17,771 nt of DNA, from NCBI GenBank assembly GCA_902477765.1, contig CABSIM010000047.1:1-17771 (forward strand), written 5' to 3'. Source of the stretch: an uncultured Clostridiaceae bacterium. GTDB lineage: Bacteria; Bacillota; Clostridia; Lachnospirales; Lachnospiraceae. Position 1 is the stretch's first letter, and the number at the start of each line of letters is the position of its first letter. Below the pieces are notes generated by a model that had not been told where the DNA came from, searched no databases, and was given only the letters and a program-made list of their open reading frames with translations. Shown one piece after another: positions 7,320-13,303 of this stretch. The position numbers and the translations under genes were made by a program.

Positions 7320-7763
7320 TTACAGGTGTGCATCAAACACAAACCAGTTTCCTTCAATCCGTTCCGTGGTTCCGCCCTTGTTCCCATCGCCGGTCCAGGC
7401 CCATCCTTTTTCCGTTTCCACAAGAGGAATGTCCGCATTCTGGAAAGCCGCCGGCTCTCCGCTCACTGAATAATAAATTCCTCTGTAGGTGGAAGACGGC
7501 ACAAGCCCGGAAGACGAAGTGGTAAATTCTATAATGGGATTCTCCCCGTCCCGGTAGGATATATTATATACGCCTTTGATCTCAATGCCGGAAACATCCT
7601 TCGATTCCGCGATCTGTTTCGCTGCTGCATCCAGTTCTTCTCTGTTTTTATAGTAAAAATCTCCCGGAACCGATCCGGATCCCAATGCAAACAGAAACAG
7701 CACGGCAATGACTGCTGCCATGCATAAATATTTTCCTCTGCGAAGCATCCACCCTTCTTTCAT
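7320..7763 (-). CDS. Secreted or membrane-anchored protein of unknown function
   Basis: A 147-residue protein with a basic N-terminus, one hydrophobic segment at about residues 13-29 and no lipobox cysteine, so it is exported or anchored by that helix. The rest (KQIAESKDVSGIEIKGVYNISYRDGENPIIEFTTSSSG... and EGNWFVFDAHL) looks like a small beta-rich extracellular domain. I do not recognise the family. The ATG at 7761-7763 is preceded by AGGAGGAGG. The gene is 108 bases downstream of the amidase gene, same strand, and could share its transcript. Confidence 0.8.
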   Translation of the reverse strand: MKEGWMLRRGKYLCMAAVIAVLFLFALGSGSVPGDFYYKNREELDAAAKQIAESKDVSGIEIKGVYNISYRDGENPIIEFTTSSSGLVPSSTYRGIYYSVSGEPAAFQNADIPLVETEKGWAWTGDGNKGGTTERIEGNWFVFDAHL

Positions 7764-7830
7764 GTTCCTCCTCCTGTTTCTTCCGCTTTTTTCATCTGTC
7801 CGTTTCCTGCCGTTTTTCAGGTCCTTTCCT

Positions 7831-7850
7831 CCGGAAACGCACGTTTCCGG
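7831..7850 (-). other. Hairpin between amidase gene and the next gene
   Basis: Perfect 9-base stem (7831-7839 with 7842-7850) with only 2 loop bases, so the top pairs would open. No T-run follows. It may weaken read-through or stabilise the amidase mRNA end. Confidence 0.35.
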
Positions 7851-7871
7851 TATCCGGCATGTCCGCCTGCA

Positions 7872-8957
7872 TCAGAATCCGAAAAAGTCATTGATTCCCA
7901 GCAGAAGTCCGTCTGCCAGCTTTTCCAGATCTGCATCTGAATGTCCCGACGCCTTGTCTCCAAGTTCTATGTCCACACTGGGAACTGTGGAATAGGATGT
8001 CTGGGTCAGATCCATCTCCATGGCACCGGAAGAAAAAATCCTGTTGCCCGCTTCCCTGAGCCCTGCAATGAGGCTGTCTCCCAGCTGGTGATGGGACTGC
8101 CAGTGAGAGGCCACCGGCTCCATGGCACGATATGCGCTGTTTCCCGGAACACTCATATAAAAACAGCCCTTGTCTGAAGCTGTGGAATCCCAGTGAAGAG
8201 CAATATGGCAGTCCGCGTTGTTATTGGCAAGCACGGTCCTGGCTATGTTGTCCAGCTGTACATCATTTTCTTCCCGGATCATCAGGACGTCATACCCCGC
8301 CTCCAGAAGCCGGTCCCTCAGGACTTTCGCCATGGCAAGGGTCACGGTGCTTTCCGGCGTACCGTCTGAAAAAGTCATGCCGGAAGAAACCGCAGCTGCA
8401 TATGTGGCTCCGGCCCCTGTGGTCCCTCCCGTTACTTTGGGAGACCCGTCCGGATGACAGAGCGTTTTTACGGAACTGCCTCCGCTGGTGCCATGTCCTG
8501 CATTGACGCAGACGACTTTTCCGTTCCGCCTTTCGGTTCCGTTATGATAAAAAACAGCTTTTCCGCTGCTGATTTTGGAAAATGACGCATATGTATATCC
8601 GCTTTCCATTCCCACGTTCCATGTCCGGTCCGCATAGGGACTTTCCGCGGGAACCTGGACACCGTCATCCGTTTCCCCGGATGCAGGAACCAGATATGCC
8701 GAGGATGCATAGCACACTTTTCCGCTGACCCGGATTCTGCTCCATTCTCCCTGATTTTCCTCGCGTTCCACTCTGGTACCGCCCGGAAGAGTTCCAAGAA
8801 CCGTACTGTCCATGGACGGCCCGGTTCTGTAATTCAGCCGGTCTGCGCGGACTGTAACCGTATCGGCCGCCGCCGGAAACACCATTCCTGCTGCCATCAG
8901 GCCTCCAAGCAGACAGCCGGCTGCTCTCCTGCCCCATTTCTTTCTGATTTTATTCAT
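7872..8957 (-). CDS. N-acetylmuramoyl-L-alanine amidase with SH3b domain
   Basis: Cuts the bond between muramic acid and the stem peptide of peptidoglycan, outside the cell. The 361-residue protein has a signal peptide (about residues 1-31, ending AAA-D), a bacterial SH3 domain (about 33-91; LNYRTGPSMDSTVLGTLPGG), a linker, and an Amidase_3 domain (about 147-361). Zinc ligands are probably His155 (NAGHG), Glu202 and His255 (ALHWDS); the catalytic acid is Glu331 (PSVDIELGD). The stretch between the first two ligands is about 30 residues longer than in common Amidase_3 enzymes. The start at 8955-8957 opens the signal peptide directly; an ATG ten codons upstream has a poorer ribosome binding site. 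A strong promoter lies 72 bases upstream. Confidence 0.92.
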   Translation of the reverse strand: MNKIRKKWGRRAAGCLLGGLMAAGMVFPAAADTVTVRADRLNYRTGPSMDSTVLGTLPGGTRVEREENQGEWSRIRVSGKVCYASSAYLVPASGETDDGVQVPAESPYADRTWNVGMESGYTYASFSKISSGKAVFYHNGTERRNGKVVCVNAGHGTSGGSSVKTLCHPDGSPKVTGGTTGAGATYAAAVSSGMTFSDGTPESTVTLAMAKVLRDRLLEAGYDVLMIREENDVQLDNIARTVLANNNADCHIALHWDSTASDKGCFYMSVPGNSAYRAMEPVASHWQSHHQLGDSLIAGLREAGNRIFSSGAMEMDLTQTSYSTVPSVDIELGDKASGHSDADLEKLADGLLLGINDFFGF

Positions 8958-9028
8958 ATGATTCTTCTCTCCTGTTTTGCCAGACATGCTGTTTTCCGGA
9001 TGCCTGTCTTCCCGGCATCACATGTCTA

Positions 9029-9057
9029 ATTATATCAGCGATTCCTGCATTTGTCAT
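9029..9057 (-). promoter_or_regulatory. SigA-type promoter of the amidase gene
   Basis: Minus strand ATGACA (9052-9057), 17-base spacer, TATAAT (9029-9034) preceded by TGA, an extended -10. It lies just after the terminator of the preceding gene. Confidence 0.8.
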
Positions 9058-9101
9058 TTCCTTCTCTGGGTTTTTCTTCTGATCCGCGGCTGAAACAGAA
9101 A

Positions 9102-9125
9102 CAGGCAGGGAATTTACCCTGCCTG
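9102..9125 (-). terminator. Intrinsic terminator overlapping a stop codon
   Basis: A 9-base stem (9102-9110 with 9117-9125) has the stop codon of the coiled-coil gene in its 6-base loop. On the minus strand the stem is followed by TTTCTGTTTC. Confidence 0.75.
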
Positions 9126-9341
9126 CTCCACCATGTTTCTTACTTCATCCACAGAAAGATGCTTTTCCTTAAGCATCGCAGAAAGTTCCGCAATCTCAAG
9201 ACGTTCCAGTTCCTCCTCCAGTTCCTTTTTTTCTGCCTTCATCTTTTCCAGACATTCGCTGTACTGTCTGATTGCTTCCTCAACTCCCGCCAGCTTTTCC
9301 GTCAGTTTTTCCTTCTGGCTCTTTCTAACGCCTCTTGCCAT
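9114..9341 (-). CDS. Small coiled-coil protein, DUF4315-like
   Basis: A 75-residue, highly charged protein. A long coiled coil fills about residues 10-52 (EKLTEKLAGVEEAIRQYSEC, KMKAEKKELEEELERLEIAE), followed by a short helical C-terminus (LSVDEVRNMVEQAG). The pattern resembles DUF4315 proteins, which I know mainly from conjugative elements; no other such genes are seen here. GGGAG lies 6 bases before the ATG at 9339-9341, while the ATG two codons earlier touches that box, so the later one is chosen. It is 123 bases downstream of pflA, with a hairpin between. Confidence 0.75.
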   Translation of the reverse strand: MARGVRKSQKEKLTEKLAGVEEAIRQYSECLEKMKAEKKELEEELERLEIAELSAMLKEKHLSVDEVRNMVEQAG

Positions 9342-9386
9342 GTCCATCTCCCATTCCTGCTCTCCGGATGCCCGAAGATTCCTTCC

Positions 9387-9418
9387 GGGAAACCGTTCCG
9401 CCGGGGAAACGGTTTCCC
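9387..9418 (-). other. Hairpin after pflA
   Basis: Perfect 11-base stem (9387-9397 with 9408-9418), 10-base loop, lying about 50 bases after the pflA stop. It has no T-run, so it may be an mRNA-stabilising 3' structure or a weak terminator before the coiled-coil gene. Confidence 0.5.
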
Positions 9419-9464
9419 ATCTGGTTACAATATATGGAGATTGTCCGGAAATTATGCCGGAAAA

Positions 9465-10232
9465 TCAGATTTTTTCCAGAAGTGCCTTCCATTCTTCCGG
9501 TTCCATGACCCGTGTATCCTTAAGCGGAAACGGGATTCCCAGCCTTTCATATTTTTCCAGGCACATGTTATGGAAAGGAAGAAACTCCACCTGCTGCACA
9601 TTGGAAAAAGTTTCTGAAAACCTGCGGATTTTCTTCATGTATTCAGGTTCGGCAGTCATCCCGGGAACCGCCACATGCCGGATCCGGACCGGCACGTTCT
9701 CTGCTTCGGTCAGCTTCAGAAATTCCGTTGTCTGCATCAGACTTCCCCGGCAGTATTTCCTGTATTCGTCCTCCGAAAGAAACTTCAGATCCAGAAGAAC
9801 CAGATCTGTTTCCCTGAGTACCTTCTCTGCCTGTTCCATATTTCCGGCGCCGGAAGTGTCCAGGGCTGTATGAATGCCGTTTTCATGCAGCAGGGAAAAC
9901 AGGTTTTCCACAAACTCCGGCTGCAGCAGCGGCTCTCCCCCGGAGACGGTCACGCCGCCGCCTTCATAATCCATTCCCGGAGCATGATGTTTCCCCCAGT
10001 AAGGTCTGAATCTGAGAAGTTTTCCAAGAACCTCCTCCGGAGTCTGTTCCGTTCCGTCTCCTCTCTCCCAGGTATCGGGATTATGACAGTACACACACCG
10101 CAGCGGGCATCCCTGAAGGAAAACCACGCTCCGGAGTCCCGGCCCGTCCACTGCCCCAAGACTCTGTATGGAATGAATTCTGCCTCTGGGGATTCCTGTT
10201 TTTTCCGGGAATCCGGCTCCTTCTGCCATCAT
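9465..10232 (-). CDS. pflA: Pyruvate formate-lyase-activating enzyme
   Basis: A radical SAM enzyme that makes the glycyl radical on PflB, using S-adenosylmethionine and a [4Fe-4S] cluster, under anaerobic conditions. The cluster cysteines are Cys42, Cys46 and Cys49 (GCPLRCVYCHNPD), and the glycine-rich SAM motif follows (GGGVTVSGGEPLLQPEF). The length of 255 residues is normal for the family. The first ATG at 10230-10232 overlaps the pflB stop as ATGA, with no strong ribosome binding site, so translation is probably coupled to pflB; the adjacent second ATG is also possible. Confidence 0.96.
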   Translation of the reverse strand: MMAEGAGFPEKTGIPRGRIHSIQSLGAVDGPGLRSVVFLQGCPLRCVYCHNPDTWERGDGTEQTPEEVLGKLLRFRPYWGKHHAPGMDYEGGGVTVSGGEPLLQPEFVENLFSLLHENGIHTALDTSGAGNMEQAEKVLRETDLVLLDLKFLSEDEYRKYCRGSLMQTTEFLKLTEAENVPVRIRHVAVPGMTAEPEYMKKIRRFSETFSNVQQVEFLPFHNMCLEKYERLGIPFPLKDTRVMEPEEWKALLEKI

Positions 10233-12457
10233 ATGCCGGTATGGAAGGTCCTGCGGATCACTTCCCTCTGCTGTTCTCTGGAAAGTTTATGGAAATTCAC
10301 GGCATATCCGGATACCCGGATTGTCAGATTCGGATACTTTTCAGGATTTTCGTATGCGTCCAGAAGCGTTTCCCGGTTCATCACATTGACATTCAGATGA
10401 TGGGCCCCCTGGCTGAAATATCCGGACAGGATCTGTACCAGATTGCGGAAACGCTCTTCCTGCTCTTTTCCCAGTGCGTCCGGAACAATGGAAAAAGTAT
10501 TGGAGATTCCGTCCCGGCATACATCATAAGAAAGCTTGGCCACAGAATTCAGAGATGCCAGAGCTCCGGAACGGTCCCGTCCGGACATGGGATTCGCTCC
10601 CGGCGCCAGCGGCTCTCCCCGTTTTCTTCCATCCGGTGTATTGCCGGTTTTCTTTCCGTACATGACATTGGATGTGATGGTCAGGATAGACAGAGTATGA
10701 ACCGCATGACGGTACAGTTCATTTTTCTTAAGAGCGTCACAGAATTTCTCCATCTGCTCACAGGCAATGGCGTCCACCCGGTCGTCATCATTTCCGAATG
10801 CGGGATATTCTCCCTCCGTCTCAAAATCCGTCACCAGTCCTGTTTCCGGATCACGGACACAGCGGACCTTTGCATATTTTACCGCCGACAGGGAATCTGC
10901 CATGCAGCTCATTCCGGCCACACCAAAAGCCATCAGGCGTCTTACCTCAGGATCATGAAGCGCCATCTGTGTCTTTTCATAGGCGTACCGGTCATGCATG
11001 TAATGGATGATGTTCATGGCGCTCACATAGGTTTCTGCCAGCCAGTCCCTGTAAAAGTCTATGCGCTCCATCAGCCGGTCGTAATCCAGATATTCCTCTT
11101 CCCACACAGGCATTTCCGGTCCCACCTGAATGTTTCTGATCTCGTCCCTTCCTCCGTTGATGGCAAGAAGCACCAGCTTGGCCAGGTTGGCCCGGGCCCC
11201 GAAGAACTGCATGTCCTTTCCCACTCTCATGGCGGAAACGCAGCAGGCAATGGCGTAATCATCGCCGTAATGCGGTCTCATGATATCATCATTTTCATAC
11301 TGAATGGAATCCGTGTCACAGGACACCCGTGCCGCATACCGTTTCCATGGCTCCGGCAGCTGTTCCGACCACAGGACCGTCAGGTTGGGCTCTGCAGACG
11401 GTTTCAGATTATAGAGTGTATGCAGGATGCGGTAAGAATTCTTTGTTACCATATGGCGTCCGTCCTCTCCCATTCCACCCACGGCTTCCGTGATCCACAT
11501 GGGATCTCCTCCGAAAAGTTCATTATACTGGGGAGTTCTGAGATGCCTTGCCAGTCTCAGCTTCAGCACGAAATCATCCATGATCTCCTGGGCTTCTTCT
11601 TCCGTCAGAACTCCGGCCTTCAGATCCCTTTCAAAATAGATATCCAGGAATGTGCTGGTCCGGCCCAGGCTCATGGCTGCACCGTTCTGTTCCTTGATGG
11701 CTGCCAGATAGCCGAAATACAGCCACTGAACTGCCTCCTTTGCACTGGAAGCCGGCGCGGAAATATCAAAGCCATACATTGCCGCCATTTCCTTCATCTG
11801 CTTCAGTGCTTCGATCTGATCATGCGTTTCTTCCAGCAGGCGGATGGTTTCCTCTGTCACCGGGCGTTTTCCGATTTCCAGACGGTCTTTTTCCCGTTCA
11901 TGAATCAGTCTGTCCACACCATAAAGAGCCACCCTTCTGTAATCCCCGATAATACGTCCTCGCCCGTAGGCATCCGGAAGCCCTGTGATCATGCCCGCAC
12001 TTCTGGCTGCACGGATTTCCGGTGTATAGGCGGAAAAAACACCGTCATTGTGGGTTTTGTGATATCTGAATTCCTGTTCCAGTTCAGGCGCCGGCACATA
12101 TCCGTAGGCCTCGCATGCCTCTCTTACCATCCGCATGCCGCCGAAAGGGTTGCAGGCTCTTTTTAACGGTTCATCTGTCTGAAGACCCACAATAATATCC
12201 CGCTCCCGGTCCAGATATCCCGGCCCAAAGGCGACAGGGGTAATGACTGTCCGCGGATCAATCTTCAGTACGCCGCCCTTTTCCTGCTCCTGCCGCAGAA
12301 GATCCTCGTATTTTTTCAGAACCTCCTCCGTCCTTTTGGTCGGACCTGCCAGAAAACTCTCGTCTCCGTCATAAGGCGTATAATTTCTCCGGATAAAATC
12401 GCGTACATCGATGGCCTCCATCCAATGACCGGCCTCAAAGTTCTCCCATGGTTTCAT
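10229..12457 (-). CDS. pflB: Pyruvate formate-lyase (formate C-acetyltransferase)
   Basis: Converts pyruvate and CoA to acetyl-CoA and formate by a glycyl-radical mechanism in the cytoplasm. The 742-residue protein has the active-site pair Cys405-Cys406 (AIACCVSAMRVG) and the radical-bearing Gly717 in RVSGYAVNFHKLS near the C-terminus. The N-terminal fold opens with WENFEAGHWMEAIDVRDFI. The ATG at 12455-12457 is preferred because GGAG lies 9 bases upstream; an ATG two codons earlier is only 3 bases from that box. pflA overlaps the stop. Expression is likely controlled by the ZTP riboswitch and terminator in the leader, so formate for 10-formyl-tetrahydrofolate would be made when that cofactor runs low. 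Confidence 0.98.
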   Translation of the reverse strand: MKPWENFEAGHWMEAIDVRDFIRRNYTPYDGDESFLAGPTKRTEEVLKKYEDLLRQEQEKGGVLKIDPRTVITPVAFGPGYLDRERDIIVGLQTDEPLKRACNPFGGMRMVREACEAYGYVPAPELEQEFRYHKTHNDGVFSAYTPEIRAARSAGMITGLPDAYGRGRIIGDYRRVALYGVDRLIHEREKDRLEIGKRPVTEETIRLLEETHDQIEALKQMKEMAAMYGFDISAPASSAKEAVQWLYFGYLAAIKEQNGAAMSLGRTSTFLDIYFERDLKAGVLTEEEAQEIMDDFVLKLRLARHLRTPQYNELFGGDPMWITEAVGGMGEDGRHMVTKNSYRILHTLYNLKPSAEPNLTVLWSEQLPEPWKRYAARVSCDTDSIQYENDDIMRPHYGDDYAIACCVSAMRVGKDMQFFGARANLAKLVLLAINGGRDEIRNIQVGPEMPVWEEEYLDYDRLMERIDFYRDWLAETYVSAMNIIHYMHDRYAYEKTQMALHDPEVRRLMAFGVAGMSCMADSLSAVKYAKVRCVRDPETGLVTDFETEGEYPAFGNDDDRVDAIACEQMEKFCDALKKNELYRHAVHTLSILTITSNVMYGKKTGNTPDGRKRGEPLAPGANPMSGRDRSGALASLNSVAKLSYDVCRDGISNTFSIVPDALGKEQEERFRNLVQILSGYFSQGAHHLNVNVMNRETLLDAYENPEKYPNLTIRVSGYAVNFHKLSREQQREVIRRTFHTGI

Positions 12458-12562
12458 CTGCATGTTCTCCTTTCAGTGAAAGCACCTCCGGCTGCCCGCT
12501 GCCCCTCTCTTCCCCCGTCCAGAGCCCCCGCAGTCATGCGGGCATGTCCATGCCGGACGGAA

Positions 12563-12606
12563 AACAATAAAAGAAGGGCAGCACCGCAGCTTCAGCGGTA
12601 CTGCCC
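12563..12606 (-). terminator. Riboswitch-controlled terminator before pflB
   Basis: A 12-pair stem (12576-12587 with 12595-12606, one G-U) with a 7-base loop is followed on the minus strand by TTCTTTTATTGTT. Its 5' arm begins with the last four bases of the aptamer (GGGC), so aptamer closure and terminator formation exclude each other. This is the layout of a genetic ON switch. Confidence 0.92.
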
Positions 12607-12676
12607 AGACGGTCGGCACATTATGGATTCCTGCTCCCTGGTGGTTCTCCCCACCTCTCCGTCAGTTACAGGAACC
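12603..12676 (-). promoter_or_regulatory. ZTP riboswitch aptamer (pfl motif)
   Basis: The minus strand carries the conserved ends of the ZTP class: CUGACGG in the 5' domain and GCCGACCGUCUGGGC in the 3' domain. P1 is 8 pairs (12669-12676 with 12626-12633), an inner hairpin is GGUGG/CCACC, and CUGACGG can pair with CCGUC as the class's pseudoknot. ZTP and ZMP, made when 10-formyl-tetrahydrofolate is short, stabilise this fold. It precedes pflB, one of the gene types that gave the motif its name. Confidence 0.93.
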
Positions 12677-12693
12677 TTCTCGTTACGTTAATT

Positions 12694-12722
12694 ACCATAC
12701 ACGATTTTTGCGGAAAAAGCAA
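12694..12722 (-). promoter_or_regulatory. SigA-type promoter of the pfl operon
   Basis: Minus strand TTGCTT (12717-12722), 17-base spacer, TATGGT (12694-12699). Transcription would start near 12687, about 11 bases before the first aptamer helix. Confidence 0.7.
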
Positions 12723-12772
12723 CCTCTTTTTATCTTCTTTCCGGATCAGAGAATCATATCATCCTTTTTTCA

Positions 12773-13153
12773 TCAGCCGCAGACATCACAGCTGCCGGAA
12801 GAAGATGCGGCGCCCAGGGCGGAACAGTTCTGGCATCCCACCGTATAACCGGCACTGTAGCCCGCATTATAGCCGGCGCTGTAGCCGCTGTTGTAGCCCA
12901 CATGACATCCTTTCCTGTATCCGGCCTGGAAGCCGCTGTTCCACCAGCTGCAGGCAGAATTGCAGCAGCCGCAGTTTCTCCATCCGCAGCAGCGTCCCGA
13001 CATGTTTCCGCAGGAAGAACTGCTGTTTCCTGACTCGTTTGAACAGGAATCACAAGCAGAAGAACTGCAGGAAGAAGAATTGCTGCAGCCGGAATTGCAG
13101 CAGCCACAGTTCCATCGGTTTGAACAAGAATTATTAAAACAGCAGATACCCAT
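12773..13153 (-). CDS. Cysteine-rich protein with Gly-Tyr repeats, candidate spore-surface protein
   Basis: A 126-residue protein with 22 cysteines, very rich in Ser, Asn and Gly and with no signal peptide. An element appears twice, near residues 13-24 and 58-70 (NCGCCNSGCS and NCGCCNSACS). Towards the C-terminus, about residues 78-106, GY pairs repeat with a 4-residue period (GYNSGYSAGYNAGYSAGY). The frame is chosen because AAGGAG lies 9 bases before its ATG at 13151-13153, whereas an overlapping alanine-rich frame has no such site. A SigE/SigK-like promoter precedes it. Composition and promoter suggest a cross-linked spore coat or crust protein. A metal-binding or RiPP-like role is less likely. 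No known family is recognised. Confidence 0.8.
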   Translation of the reverse strand: MGICCFNNSCSNRWNCGCCNSGCSNSSSCSSSACDSCSNESGNSSSSCGNMSGRCCGWRNCGCCNSACSWWNSGFQAGYRKGCHVGYNSGYSAGYNAGYSAGYTVGCQNCSALGAASSSGSCDVCG

Positions 13154-13191
13154 AACGATTTGCTCCTTATTTTTTATTCAGGTTTGTACTA

Positions 13192-13220
13192 TATCATATG
13201 GGAACATGCTGAAAATGTGC
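13192..13220 (-). promoter_or_regulatory. Candidate SigE/SigK-type promoter of the cysteine-rich gene
   Basis: Minus strand GCACATT (13214-13220; SigE consensus KMATATT), 13-base spacer, then CATATGATA (13192-13200), which fits the SigK -10 CATAnnnTA and partly the SigE -10. Transcription would start about 30 bases before the ATG. Confidence 0.5.
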
Positions 13221-13244
13221 GTACATGTCTTGCGGCTGCACATA

Positions 13245-13303
13245 CAGCAGAACGCCGCCGGAAAAGAGGTTTCCCTCCGTCCCGGCGGCTGTGCTGTTTT
13301 TTT
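13245..13303 (+). terminator. Terminator-shaped hairpin oriented to the plus strand
   Basis: The main stem is GCCGCCGG (13254-13261) with CCGGCGGC (13282-13289), extended by CAGCA (13245-13249) with TGCTG (13292-13296), and is followed by seven T (13297-13303). The T-run is on the plus strand. On the minus strand the same hairpin lies directly after the NlpC/P60 stop codon but has no T-run. No plus-strand gene is seen before it. Confidence 0.65.

Noticed and set aside
10241..12166. 641-codon plus-strand open frame
   Set aside because: It is the antisense shadow of pflB, which has full active-site motifs; the shadow has no ribosome binding site or family features.
12840..12905. 12-base repeats as a non-coding element
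   Set aside because: They encode the GY repeats of the cysteine-rich protein.
12754..13107. Alanine-rich 117-codon frame overlapping the cysteine-rich gene
   Set aside because: It lacks a ribosome binding site and promoter position; low-complexity DNA leaves several frames open here.
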